DNA of 64,000 bases from Calothrix sp. 336/3 (GTDB lineage Bacteria > Cyanobacteriota > Cyanobacteriia > Cyanobacteriales > Nostocaceae): contig NZ_CP011382.1 in the NCBI RefSeq assembly GCF_000734895.2, positions 1,900,700 to 1,964,699 on the forward strand, read 5' to 3'. The notes under the pieces are model-generated. The model did not search any database and was not told the origin of the DNA. It saw only the letters and a list, made by a program, of their open reading frames with translations. The position numbers were made by a program, and so were the translations under genes. Position 1 is the stretch's first letter. Each line of letters opens with the position of its first letter. Positions 8,914 to 17,690 of this stretch are shown here, piece after piece.

Positions 8914-9591
8914 AACAAGTCGCAAGTCGCAAGTCGCAAGTCGCAAGTAAGTTTTGTCACAGGGATTTGACCCCGAGCCAAAACGGGCTGCCTGTAGAGA
9001 ATCCTGAGATTGCTTGGATTTCAATCCATCGGTTCGCATTGCTCCTAAAATTCCTGCTATTTGAGTATTTTGTTGAGCCATCCGTTTCATCACATTTTGG
9101 GTCACAACTTCCTCTTGTGCGGCTTCTCCAGAATTCCCAACTTGCTCGATCGAACTTTGAGTTTTTTCAACTTGCTGTTTCGTAATTCGTTGACCTTCTT
9201 TACTTAAGGTAGCATCGGAATCCGCACGGGTAATTTGTCGATCGATTTCATTAGTGGCTTTATCAACAGGATTAACAGCAGTATTTGTTGTGGATGCAAC
9301 AATTTCCTCAATTTTTTCTCTTGTTTCTGTTGCATCTGGTAGACCTAAACTTCCAACAGATTCATTCACTGCTGCTTTCAAATCTCCCTGTAATGATTTC
9401 GATAAACCCTCTATTTTTTGGGAAATAGTTGAAGAAACATATTTATTTATCGAACTTAACTGTCCTTGCCACTGGTCAAATACTTTAGCGAGGGGATTGG
9501 GTATTTCTATAGCAGATGCGCTGGAAATACTTACTATTGATATTACGCCGATACCAATTCCAGCAATTATCAATCTCTTTGTTTTCTTCAT
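8824..9591 (-). CDS. VirB5/TrbJ-like exported protein with an abnormal C-terminus
   Basis: The protein starts with a signal peptide (MKKTKRLIIAGIGIGVISIV...ASA, cleavage near residue 27). A helical domain follows (DQWQGQLSSINKYVSSTISQ, TRADSDATLSKEGQRITKQQ, NVMKRMAQQNTQIAGILGAMR). It is the minor-pilin/TrbJ type in position and style: four bases after the VirB4-like stop and on the same strand. From about residue 210 the frame reads through a heptamer repeat and then antisense of the small gene at 8701, giving Cys- and Phe-rich nonsense. The native 3' end is therefore lost near 8955. The periplasmic adaptor role is inferred from synteny. Confidence 0.55.
   Translation of the reverse strand: MKKTKRLIIAGIGIGVISIVSISSASAIEIPNPLAKVFDQWQGQLSSINKYVSSTISQKIEGLSKSLQGDLKAAVNESVGSLGLPDATETREKIEEIVASTTNTAVNPVDKATNEIDRQITRADSDATLSKEGQRITKQQVEKTQSSIEQVGNSGEAAQEEVVTQNVMKRMAQQNTQIAGILGAMRTDGLKSKQSQDSLQAARFGSGSNPCDKTYLRLATCDLRLVLKRNTFRIINRIISKSFFNLHKLLFPFFF
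8916..8948. repeat. heptameric short tandem repeat (CAAGTCG x about 4.7)
   Basis: CAAGTCG is repeated nearly five times without error. It lies between the stop of the small acidic gene and the broken 3' end of the VirB5-like gene, and it is translated as part of that gene's abnormal tail. Confidence 0.85.
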
Positions 9592-9594
9592 ATC

Positions 9595-12306
9595 TCAATC
9601 ACCTTCTAGTAATTGCTTAGAAAATTCTGTAATTGCTACAAATTTATCTGAATATTTGAGTAATGCCTGTGTTCTCCTTTCTTGCTCGTGAGGATTATTG
9701 GCTACTACTGCTAATAAATTGAAGGCTGGATAATAACGACAAAAAGTAAAAATTCCGTTATCATCCAGCAACCATTGTGAGTAAAAACCCTCCTTTTTTG
9801 GGAAAAAACTTTCTGTGGCATTGCGAGAAATAATTTCCTGGGGATATTTCAAAATGCTCGTAAAACTATCTACAGCAGTCGGTTGAATCCTCCCAATCAA
9901 GCGGGTAGTTAGATTTTGAAAAATCTTGGAACCAGATGGAGACTTGGCGATCGTATCCGGGTCTTGTGCTGATAAAATCACCCTAACACCTGCTTTTGCT
10001 CCATTTGCACACAACCTACCAACCAAAGCCGCGATCGCATCAAATTCAAACAATATCGGGCTTTCATCGATAAAAAAGATACTTGCAGGTGCAGCCAAGG
10101 CTCTACGTAATGCCGCGCTGTAAGCACTTAAACTTAAAATAGCTGCATCTTCATCGTTCGATAAATTACGCAACGCAAAGATGAGTAACCTTGCATCGCT
10201 GCGAAAGGTAGATGGTTGCGCCAAAGCTTGTCCAACCCGTGATGAAAGCCAAAATCGCAATCGCAGACGAATAGTTTCCAAAGCTGCTTTGGTGTCCCCA
10301 GTCAAAGAATCCAATCGCAAGCGTTCGTGGGAGCAGAAACCCAAAAAGTCATGCAATGTCGGCATTGACTGCCATTCAGGTGAACCAAAGCCGTTGATGT
10401 ATGCAGCAGCATAGCGATCGCGTATCAACTCATCCCCAAAAAACGCTTTCAAAGCCAAAGCGATAATCGACCTTACCGCATCCATCAACACCTGTGATTC
10501 ACCCCGACGATTACCCGAAACCATTGCCAAGATTGCATTTGCCAGAAAATCCTTGTAATCTTCAAACCTTTCTCGCTGCAAAGAAGGTGGTAAATCCCGC
10601 AAATTTGGCAACTCAAATAAATTGCTAGACTCCTTACCGATGTCAAAATATGCACCATCATCTCCCATGAATTGGGTGTAGTCGGTAAAAGTGCTAGTTC
10701 CATCTGGTTTTGGGTAATCCATTGCTACAACTGGCATTCCGTGAGCTAAAGCTTGAGTGAGGATTCCAGAAGCCAAAACACTCTTACCTGCACGAGTAGT
10801 AGCAAATAATCCTAGATTCTTATGCTGCTTGTACAAATCGAGAAATACAGGTGTTCCTCCTTCTTCTGCTATTAACTCGAAACCGTTGCTATCCCCTGCT
10901 TTGGTTCGTACCAGGGGCATCAATCCCGGTACTTCACCACTCAAGTAAAGTAACCTTCGATTAAAAGGTGCAGTCATCAAGCGTTCCCAAACGATGGGTA
11001 AAGTTTGTAACCAGATTCGCCAGGGATATTCGGTTTCTCTGACAACCCAAGCTGCTTGGAGAAAGCAGGATTGCAGGTAACGACAGGCTTCGTCTAATTA
11101 TTCGCGGGTTTTTCTATATACCAAAAACACCGTCGCTGTGTGGATGGGAACTGCTCCTTCATATAGTTCTTCCTGTGCTGCAACAGATTTTTTGATATTG
11201 AGCAGAGATTTTACGTCAACAGAGTTTTTGTCTTGTGCGATCGTGGCAGATGTATTCGCTTGTTTGGTCAAGCGCTGCATATTAGTTTTCACCAACGTCT
11301 CCGAAGCTCGCATCAACTGACAATAAATCTCGGTGTCGTAAATCCTCTCTCTTGATAAAACCTCCCACAAATAATGCATCTGTCGTTCTTTATCTGCCCA
11401 ACCACCGGGTTTCTCCACGAAGGTGAGGGCTGCAATGTATTTTTCTTGGAGATGCACCCAACGTCTATCTGCGACGGGAATGGAAGACTCGGACTCCATG
11501 AGTAGGGATGCGGGAGAAACATCGGAATAAATTTCCTCACATAGTCCATCTTCATCGAGGGTAAGTAGTTGGGGAATCGGACGGGGTGGTGTTTGATTAA
11601 ATCGCTGCCAGAGATGTTCCCAAAGCTGTTCAGCAGTTAATGGGTGGATATCTAGCCCCATTTTGTTTGACAGTAATTGTTCCCATAATTGAAATCCGTC
11701 AGTAAAAGATGCGTGTAATAGTCGTTCGATTGCTACAAATTGAAGTTCGTTAATTTCTCCGGTAAATGATTTCCAAGAGCGTTCTAATTTCGAGAGAATT
11801 TTCTCGATCGCATCGCTAGTTCCCGTACTCGAAGTTTCAACGGTATATGTGCAATAAAGTCGCAAAGTTTTCGGTTTGCGAACTCCTTGATTTGTCAATT
11901 GTTGTGTTCTACATCGTTCCCCCATTAATAAATATTGCAGTTCTTTGTTAGGAGCAATATCACTCAAATCTTTGAGTTGCTGTTGTCTCAAACTATCGTT
12001 GGTAAACGAACTTAAGTGTATGGTTAAACGCTCACCGTCGGGTAAATCCTTCAAACCAGATTCGATCGCATCAAATACGGGGTCGATTTGTTTGCTGCGT
12101 AATGTGGAATGAATCCCTGGACATTCAAATCCAAATTGAATCAGGAAATTATCAACTCCTTTGCGTAGGAGATAAGCACCAACTGAACGTCCTTGGAGAT
12201 TTATTTGCAGCATGGAAAAGGGCGCAAATGAATCTTCTAGGGGGATTAATGAGAACTTTCTTTTACCGTTATCTACAGCCTGCTTTCCAACTTTTTGATT
12301 TGACAC
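9595..12306 (-). pseudogene. VirB4/TraC-like conjugation ATPase split by one in-frame stop codon
   Basis: Two open frames, 12306-11098 (402 aa) and 10980-9595 (461 aa), are in the same phase and are separated only by TAA at 11100-11098 plus 39 sense codons (LDEACRYLQSCFLQAAWVV...). Together they make about 903 residues, a normal VirB4 length. The C-terminal half has Walker A (TTRAGKS, then VLASG) and a Walker B region ASIFFIDESPILFEF, followed by an RNA/DNA-motor-like SAQDPDT motif. The N-terminal half has the VirB4-type scaffold with no nucleotide site. It would power pilus assembly and DNA transfer. A nonsense mutation has probably killed it unless the TAA is suppressed or the two halves reassociate. 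Confidence 0.75.
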
Positions 12307-12321
12307 TCACACAACAACCTA

Positions 12322-12642
12322 CTATTTTTTGATTTTGCTTCCTTTTTTTGAATCTACAACTGGCTGGTACAAACATCGAATACGTGTCCAATTAGGGGTA
12401 GCAACAAATTTGGATAAAATACGCCAACTACCATTAGCTGTCAAAATCCACCATGTTGCTATACCCCAAGCGGCTGTACTACAAGTCCATACCCAATTAA
12501 GCCGAAATAAACCATGTATCAAGTAGTAAGAAACTCCACAAATTATTACCCAAGGAATTAATTGGTCTGCGGGAAATGGTCCGATATTTGCCTGTTTGCC
12601 AAGAGTCGCATTCACTTTACGATACTTCGATTTTTCCTCCAT
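12322..12642 (-). CDS. VirB3/PrgI-like small membrane protein of the T4SS operon
   Basis: This 106-aa protein has two adjacent membrane helices (about residues 28-48 LIPWVIICGVSYYLIHGLF and 51-70 VWTCSTAAWGIATWWIL). They are followed by a basic cytosolic tail (FVATPNWTRIRCLYQP). Its size, topology and position between the VirB2-like and VirB4-like genes match VirB3/PrgI proteins. These sit in the inner membrane and partner VirB4. It lies 15 bp upstream of the VirB4-like start, so the two are probably co-transcribed. Confidence 0.6.
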   Translation of the reverse strand: MEEKSKYRKVNATLGKQANIGPFPADQLIPWVIICGVSYYLIHGLFRLNWVWTCSTAAWGIATWWILTANGSWRILSKFVATPNWTRIRCLYQPVVDSKKGSKIKK

Positions 12643-12669
12643 AGATTTAGTGATAGCTGCAAATTATTA

Positions 12670-12726
12670 ATTACGAATTACGTTAGCGAAGCTCTCCCGA
12701 AGGGAGCATTACGAATTACGAATTAT
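12670..12726. repeat. dispersed repeat with hairpin between virB2-like and virB3-like genes
   Basis: ATTACGAATTACG occurs on both sides of GCTCTCCCGAAGGGAGC, which folds into a short perfect hairpin (GCTCTCCC/GGGAGC with a tight loop). It combines an STRR-like flank with a small dispersed repeat core. Lying in the operon spacer, it could affect message stability between the two genes. Confidence 0.6.
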
Positions 12727-12727
12727 A

Positions 12728-13288
12728 TTACCCTCCTCCTCCAATAATCAAATTTGCCAGAATGTCACCCATCGTTACCGCAATCAAAATAATCATCGGT
12801 GTTCGGGCTAAATTTTGCCAATCTTCGTCCTGCCTTGCTGCTTGGACAACCCGTACTAAAGAAATTCCCAAGTACAGGATGAATAATCCTCGTAGTACAT
12901 TAAATGATAAAGTAATCGCTGTATCTGCACCTGTAAATTGTGATGTCATCCAAGTTTCTGCATTTTGAAAAAATTGTGCCTGTACGGGGCTGGCGAAGAC
13001 ATCTAATAGTAGAAATGCACCCCAAATAATAAAAGCAGACGAGATGATTCTGTAGCTATGAGAAAATTTTGTGATGATTTTAAATAAACCTTCCAAATCG
13101 CGTCTAAAGAAAATTGCGCTCATTCCGAATGTGGAAACAATTAACGTCGTAATTCCAATCAAAGTTGGATTGATTACTACATCTACAACTGTTATAGAAA
13201 TTGCAGTCAACATTAAGCCATCGGTTCGAGCATGATTTCTTGGATGCGAGTTTATATTTGGGGTTGGTTTCAAGAGCATAGAAATCAC
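12728..13288 (-). CDS. VirB2/TrbC-like pilin or integral membrane protein
   Basis: This 186-aa protein has several hydrophobic segments (MLTAISITVVDVVINPTLIG, YRIISSAFIIWGAFLLLDVF, ISLSFNVLRGLFILYLGI-like, MIILIAVTMGDILANLIIG). A site resembling signal peptidase cleavage, PVQA before QFFQNAE, lies in the middle. The part after it, about 80 residues with two helices and a Gly-rich end, has VirB2 pilin dimensions. The N-terminal extension of about 100 residues is unusual for a pilin. It is the first gene of the VirB-like operon, downstream of an AT-rich spacer. The assignment rests on topology and synteny. Confidence 0.5.
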   Translation of the reverse strand: MISMLLKPTPNINSHPRNHARTDGLMLTAISITVVDVVINPTLIGITTLIVSTFGMSAIFFRRDLEGLFKIITKFSHSYRIISSAFIIWGAFLLLDVFASPVQAQFFQNAETWMTSQFTGADTAITLSFNVLRGLFILYLGISLVRVVQAARQDEDWQNLARTPMIILIAVTMGDILANLIIGGGG

Positions 13289-13764
13289 AACAAAATTTTC
13301 TATATCTACTAATACCGCTCTATTGCTTCAATTTAAATCAACAAATTGTGTGATTATTTTTCGAGGTTTTTAGCTTGTTAAATAGCATTAAATAATTGTT
13401 TAATAAGTTACTAACAAGATACGAACAAATACTGAATCATACTAAATCTCTGTACTCTATCACACCAAAATATTAACGTTATATATTAATTTAAATTGAT
13501 TCAGTTTGGAATATTACAATTTATATTTACGTAGATACTGAGGTAATACATGGAGAATTTATGTCAAACTAATCACAGAGCTATTTGTCGCCTCAACACG
13601 CAATAATCAGTGTAAAAACTCCCAGAACCTGGTTTGTATTTGATAGATGAAAATAATTTCAGTGTTCGGATATCGCTGGCATCATTAAACACGTATGTTC
13701 TCAAGATTTAAATTGATATATTTTTTGCTATAAGTCCCTTTAGAGCATAGAAAAACGGTATTAT

Positions 13765-13785
13765 ATTCAAATATTTAATTTGAAT
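13765..13785. promoter_or_regulatory. palindrome, candidate operator
   Basis: ATTCAAAT and ATTTGAAT form a perfect 8-bp inverted repeat around ATTTA. It lies in the spacer between the T4SS-like operon and the HTH gene, 8 bp from a second palindrome. It is a possible binding site for that HTH protein or another repressor. Confidence 0.4.
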
Positions 13786-13792
13786 CTCTAGT

Positions 13793-13820
13793 TAATAAAT
13801 ACACAAGTGTATATTTATTG
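13793..13820. promoter_or_regulatory. near-palindrome, candidate operator
   Basis: AATAAATACAC and GTGTATATTTATT form an inverted repeat with a 2-bp extra step in one arm and an AA centre. It sits next to the perfect palindrome at 13765-13785. Confidence 0.35.
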
Positions 13821-14096
13821 TTACTTCTCACCCGAAGGTAAAATGTCAAATTAGTTTCAAGAATATATTCTCAAGAAAGATGATTGATTCATAATCCTTC
13901 ATGGCTCAAAGTCTGACTACACTCGTCAAATTTTGATGTCAAGTTTCATGTTTCATCACATCTGAGTTCTCATAACATAAATATTTTGCATCTTCCTTTC
14001 TTCAAAATATAAATGTCAATATGTGTGCATCTGCGGATTTGGTAACTGCACAAGCCCATATTTAGTAAATATTTGAAAATTAGAGGGGTTTTGAAT

Positions 14097-14417
14097 GTGC
14101 AAAATTCTCCCAAGAAAACCGCATCATATCCACAATATCCATTGGTGAATAAGCAAATTGCAGCAAAAATGACTGGCTTATCTACGGAAACCTTAAAAAG
14201 ATATCGATTGGGAGGGCTACTGCAAAAAGATATTCACTGGGTTGCTATAAATTCCAGGGTAGTTCGCTATAATACTGCCCTGGTTCTTGATTGGCTACAA
14301 AACAAAGATAGTAATCCCCAGGGACACATCAATGCGATTGAACGCTATTTGGAATCTCTTCCTTCTGGATGGAAAAAGCCTCGGATAAGAAGGTTATCGA
14401 ATCAAACCGAGCCATGA
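14097..14417 (+). CDS. MerR/excisionase-like HTH protein
   Basis: The GTG at 14097 (MQNSPKKTASYPQYPLVNKQ) is preferred over a TTG at 14073, giving about 106 aa. VNKQIAAKMTGLSTETLKRYRLGGLL is a MerR/AlpA-type helix-turn-helix, and a wing follows (DIHWVAINSRVVRYNTALVLDWL). Proteins of this kind act as excisionases or as small regulators of integrated elements. It points away from the T4SS-like operon and could regulate it. No integrase is adjacent, but an integrase remnant lies at 1.9-2.3 kb. Confidence 0.6.
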   Translation: MQNSPKKTASYPQYPLVNKQIAAKMTGLSTETLKRYRLGGLLQKDIHWVAINSRVVRYNTALVLDWLQNKDSNPQGHINAIERYLESLPSGWKKPRIRRLSNQTEP

Positions 14418-14483
14418 ATGCTATTTGTAATGGAAAAGCCTGGGACAAGTTTGAGACAATGGGCGAACTGATAAGTCAGCGCT

Positions 14484-14520
14484 AAGTCCCAAGGGGACAG
14501 GCTACGCCAACGCGATCGCC
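14484..14520. repeat. small dispersed repeat with HIP1 site
   Basis: AAGTCCCAAGGGGACAGGCTACGCCAACGCGATCGCC-type sequence: GTCCC/GGGAC can form a hairpin, and the block ends in a HIP1 octamer. It is typical of the small dispersed repeats of Nostocales. The rest of the 290 bp between the HTH gene and the SWIM gene shows no gene. Confidence 0.55.
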
Positions 14521-14707
14521 AATCTGGAAAGCGTGATTTTAAACTTTGCAAAAACAGGATTATCGGCAAAGTCAAGCTTAATCTTACCCTGTTTGGTTAT
14601 CCTCCTTACTATTTTGGAAGAATAATTTCAATGCATGAAGATTTAGCCATCGCCCGTTCCAAGTCATCCCAATTTGACGTAGTCTAACAATAAAACTCTT
14701 GGGCGCA

Positions 14708-16483
14708 ATGTCAACTCTACCTATCTCGGAAGCCATAATTCGCCATAACTCGAACGCTTCATCCTACAGTCGTGGTGAAGATTATTACCGCCGGGGAGCG
14801 GTATATGACGTGAAAAAACGTGGCAACTTGCTCCAAGCATCAGTAGAAGGTAGCGAGATTAAGCCCTATCGAGTCAGTGTAAACTTTGATGCCGGGGGAA
14901 TCACTCTAGCCTGTTGCAGTTGTCCCTACGATTACGACGGTTGGTGCAAGCATATTGTCGCCACATTATTAACTTGTACCCGTGCATCCAATGCAATAAC
15001 AGAACGTCCGACCCCCGAACAGCTATTAGATAAACTTGACCATTTACAAACTCAAAGTTTAGTTCAAGAATTATTGAGAAAAAACCCAGAATTAATCGAT
15101 GACATCGATACCTTTGTCAGTTTGCTCAACTCCCCACCCAGCAATAAAAAATCCCCTCCCCCCAAACGTCGCAGTCAAATCGATGTGACACCGATTCGCT
15201 CCCAAGTACGGCGGATTTTGCGCGATGGATTAAAAGAATTAGAGTATGGCAGCGAAGAAGACCCATTTACCGAAGAATTGACCACAATTATCGAACAAGC
15301 CCAGGAATTTGCCCTGCAAAGTGATGGAACTAGCGCCATTGCCATCCTCGAAGCCATCACATCAACCTACGCAGAAGAATGGGACGAATTAGCAGAATAC
15401 GGTGGTGATTGTTATTCAATTGCCGAACCTCTCGATATTGCCTGGACAGAAGCAATTTTGTGCGAAGATATACCCGAAGCCCAGGCGACCGATTTGCAAG
15501 TGATGTTGGAATCCTGGCAAGATGAGATTGCCGCAGATTTCGGTATGAGTCTAGAAGCATTAAAGCAGGGTTGGAACTACGAACCACTACAACAAATCAT
15601 GGCAGGTAATAATTCCGTAACGCTTTGGCAAGAAGATACACGTCCGGATTTTGCCGATGATTTAATATCGATACGCTTGGATTTCCTGGAACGCCAAAAT
15701 CGCTACCCAGAGTATTTAAATCTAGCCTTTGCCGAAGGAATGACGCAGCAATATCTCACCAAACTAGCAGCTTTAGGAAGAATTGACGAAGCCATGTCTG
15801 CGGCAAAAACCCAGATGGATAACGCCGAAACTGCCTTTGCTCTAGCTATGGTATTGCGGGACGATGGATACTTGTCAGAAGCACTGGGAATTGCAAGATC
15901 GGGATTGCATTTACCTGGAAATTGCACCTACGATTTTGCCTCTTGGACGAGTGATTTTGCCCAAGGGATGGGAGATACTGCCACTGCGCTAAATGCCAGT
16001 ATGGTTGCGTTTGAAGCTAAACCATCGTTTCGAGATTATCAGAAAGTAGAGAACTTCGCAGGGGAAGCATGGTTGCAAATCAAACCAGACTTACTGGAGA
16101 TTCTGCGGGAGTCGGACAACTGGTATGCAAAGAGTGCCAAAGTTGATATTTTTCTCCATGAAGGGCTAATTGATGAGGCTATAGCAACTGTTAGCAGCGA
16201 TAGTTATTATGCCTCGGAGTCATTGGAGCGAGTCATGGATGCAGCCATCCCCCACCGTCCTGACTGGGTAATTGTCAAAGCACGACAAATTGCCGAAGAA
16301 ATTATGAATCAAGGAAAAGCCGATCGCTATGACAATGCGGTTCGATGGTTGAAAAAAGTTAAAGCTGCTTACGTACAATTGGGTAAACAATCCCAATGGT
16401 CTGTCTATCGTGCACAATTGGAAAACATCCACGGACGCAAGCGTAAACTGATGGAATTATTCAAAGGGCTAAATAAAGTATAG
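14708..16483 (+). CDS. SWIM zinc-finger protein
   Basis: The ATG at 14708 (MSTLPISEAIIRHNSNA) is preferred over an upstream TTG at 14699; this gives 591 aa. An N-terminal SWIM motif is present near residues 70-85 as CCSCPYDYDGWCKH (CxC...CxH, zinc-binding). The rest is rich in TPR-like helical repeats (AKTQMDNAETAFALAMVLRDDG, LSEALGIARSGL). SWIM proteins bind DNA or protein and in bacteria are often encoded with SNF2-type helicases; a truncated SNF2 gene lies 9 kb upstream. The gene is complete and stands alone. Its function is unknown beyond a nucleic-acid or chromatin-like role inferred from the finger. Confidence 0.8.
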   Translation: MSTLPISEAIIRHNSNASSYSRGEDYYRRGAVYDVKKRGNLLQASVEGSEIKPYRVSVNFDAGGITLACCSCPYDYDGWCKHIVATLLTCTRASNAITERPTPEQLLDKLDHLQTQSLVQELLRKNPELIDDIDTFVSLLNSPPSNKKSPPPKRRSQIDVTPIRSQVRRILRDGLKELEYGSEEDPFTEELTTIIEQAQEFALQSDGTSAIAILEAITSTYAEEWDELAEYGGDCYSIAEPLDIAWTEAILCEDIPEAQATDLQVMLESWQDEIAADFGMSLEALKQGWNYEPLQQIMAGNNSVTLWQEDTRPDFADDLISIRLDFLERQNRYPEYLNLAFAEGMTQQYLTKLAALGRIDEAMSAAKTQMDNAETAFALAMVLRDDGYLSEALGIARSGLHLPGNCTYDFASWTSDFAQGMGDTATALNASMVAFEAKPSFRDYQKVENFAGEAWLQIKPDLLEILRESDNWYAKSAKVDIFLHEGLIDEAIATVSSDSYYASESLERVMDAAIPHRPDWVIVKARQIAEEIMNQGKADRYDNAVRWLKKVKAAYVQLGKQSQWSVYRAQLENIHGRKRKLMELFKGLNKV

Positions 16484-16568
16484 GGCGGGCTTTTATTAAT
16501 TCCTTTGAAGGTTGAGAACAACATCCAGCAAAATTACCCCATAGCTCCCGGATTTTGTTTATACTGAC

Positions 16569-16660
16569 TTATCCCAATTCACAATTCGCAATCAAAAAAC
16601 TTAGATGCAGCAAAGCTTTCAGGATTTACATCTGTATCATATTTTTCGTGAAATGGTATT
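16569..16660. repeat. miniature element with TTATACCAATTCAC-type ends, copy 1
   Basis: The left end TTATCCCAATTCACAATTCG and the right end, read in reverse, TAATACCATTTCACGAAAAA are imperfect inverted repeats enclosing about 92 bp. A second copy with the same two ends is at 62754-62859. The interior differs between the copies. The right end directly abuts an IS701-derived miniature element. Confidence 0.55.
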
Positions 16661-16837
16661 ACCCCTTTTTTGTCACTCTGGGAAAAGAAAAATCAAAGTC
16701 AAATTTTCAACTCTAGATAGAACATGCATTTGAGCGTTTATTTTCTAACACAATGGCTGAAATTATGGTTTTTTAATAAAAGCCTTATGCTGTAAGCATT
16801 TCAGACTATTCTCTCCCGAAAGTGACAAATGAGGGAT
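16661..16837. mobile_element. miniature (MITE-like) derivative of an IS701-family element
   Basis: The ends are ACCCCTTTTTTGTCACT and, on the other strand, ATCCCTCATTTGTCACT (14 of 17 matching). The right end continues TTCGGGAGAGAATAGTCTGAAA, and the left end continues CTGGGAAAAGAAAAATC. Both match the corresponding ends of the full IS701-family element at 61310-62753, including sub-terminal sequence. It is 177 bp, has no coding capacity, and could be moved in trans by such a transposase. Confidence 0.6.
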
Positions 16838-16936
16838 TACTTGTGATTGGAAAAGCTCAAGTTATAGTTGTAAGCTCTGCCTGACTCATCCCTACTTTCT
16901 CACGAGCACCGCGCAAATCAATATTTACAAAAATCT

Positions 16937-17560
16937 TTAACTTGGTGGCGATTCTAAAGGCTTGAAAGCGATCGCATGAGCATCCCCAATCCCCAATGTC
17001 TTCAAAATCAATTTGGTAATATGTTCAGGATAATCAGGCTGTGTATGTCCTTCAAGAATACTACGCATAGCCATCAGTCCCGTTCCCAGAATTAAATCGA
17101 TGGCAGCTTTTTCGTTCTCAATTTGAAAGCGGTTTAAGCGGATACCAGCCTGCAAATCCGTCATTACACCCCTTTCGATTGTTTCACTTAACGGGGCAGC
17201 CACCAATCCAATTCGGACAATCACCCACCCCCAAGTCCTATCGCGTATCGACTGATGTAAAAATTGACGAATTGCGATCGCCATCCTTTCGGCTGGGTCA
17301 TCAATGGTAACAGATTGTGCCCAAATTTTTTGATTCATGTCATCGCTCAACGATGCGGCAACAGCCTTGAGTACATCCTCCCTTGTTTGGAAATAATTAT
17401 AGAAAGTACCCCTCGCCACTGCCGCTTCCGCAATAATTTCATCAATAGTAACTGCATCCATCTCTTTGCGTGCAAATACCCGATAAGCTGCCTCAATCAG
17501 TTTTCTTCGCGTCCGCTCCCGCTTTTCCAAACCAATTGATGCTCGACGTGATGGTTCCAT
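16937..17560 (-). CDS. TetR-family repressor
   Basis: This 207-aa protein has the N-terminal TetR HTH at about residues 15-60 (TRRKLIEAAYRVFARKEMDAVTIDEIIAEAAVARGTFYNYFQTREDVL). A C-terminal ligand/dimerisation domain without a recognisable ligand signature follows. It is divergent from the UGT-type glycosyltransferase gene, with a 130-bp spacer that holds two palindromes of the TGACA-N4-TGTCA type. By the usual logic of such pairs it represses itself and the glycosyltransferase until a small molecule, possibly that enzyme's substrate, binds. Confidence 0.85.
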   Translation of the reverse strand: MEPSRRASIGLEKRERTRRKLIEAAYRVFARKEMDAVTIDEIIAEAAVARGTFYNYFQTREDVLKAVAASLSDDMNQKIWAQSVTIDDPAERMAIAIRQFLHQSIRDRTWGWVIVRIGLVAAPLSETIERGVMTDLQAGIRLNRFQIENEKAAIDLILGTGLMAMRSILEGHTQPDYPEHITKLILKTLGIGDAHAIAFKPLESPPS

Positions 17561-17604
17561 ATTTCAGAGATGAAGATAGCTATGAAGTCAATTATAACTT
17601 TCAA

Positions 17605-17620
17605 TTGACACTATTGTCAA
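17605..17620. promoter_or_regulatory. operator palindrome 1 (TTGACA-N4-TGTCAA)
   Basis: TTGACACTATTGTCAA is a 6-bp-arm perfect palindrome with a 4-bp spacer. It lies 45 bp before the TetR start codon and shares the core TGACA-N4-TGTCA with the second site, 34 bp away centre to centre. Confidence 0.7.
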
Positions 17621-17635
17621 AATGACGCTAGCATC

Positions 17636-17657
17636 AAAATGACATTATTGTCATTTT
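17636..17657. promoter_or_regulatory. operator palindrome 2 (AAAATGACA-N4-TGTCATTTT)
   Basis: This perfect palindrome has 9-bp arms around TTAT, 33 bp before the glycosyltransferase GTG. It is the same core as the first site. It is the likely binding site of the divergent TetR protein and would overlap the glycosyltransferase promoter. Confidence 0.7.
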
Positions 17658-17690
17658 AAGTAAAAATAACACCCAAAAGGAGCCTCACCT

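Larger units (their letters stand above)
13289..14096. other. AT-rich intergenic region between the T4SS operon and a divergent HTH gene
   Basis: About 0.8 kb contains no convincing gene on either strand. It is strongly AT-rich and carries at least two palindromes (listed separately). As the only spacer between the leftward T4SS-like operon and the rightward HTH gene, it should contain both promoters. It could also contain a transfer or replication origin, but no nick site or iteron array was recognised. Confidence 0.6.

Noticed and set aside
8916..8948. Tandem CAAGTCG units as a CRISPR-like or iteron array
   Set aside because: The units are contiguous heptamers without spacers and recur in other heptamer versions in the window; this is the STRR type, not CRISPR. 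An iteron role is not supported by a nearby Rep gene.
14708..16483. SWIM protein plus SNF2 helicase as one two-gene system
   Set aside because: The two genes are 9 kb apart, on either side of an unrelated T4SS operon, and the helicase is truncated. The pairing is known elsewhere but not shown here.
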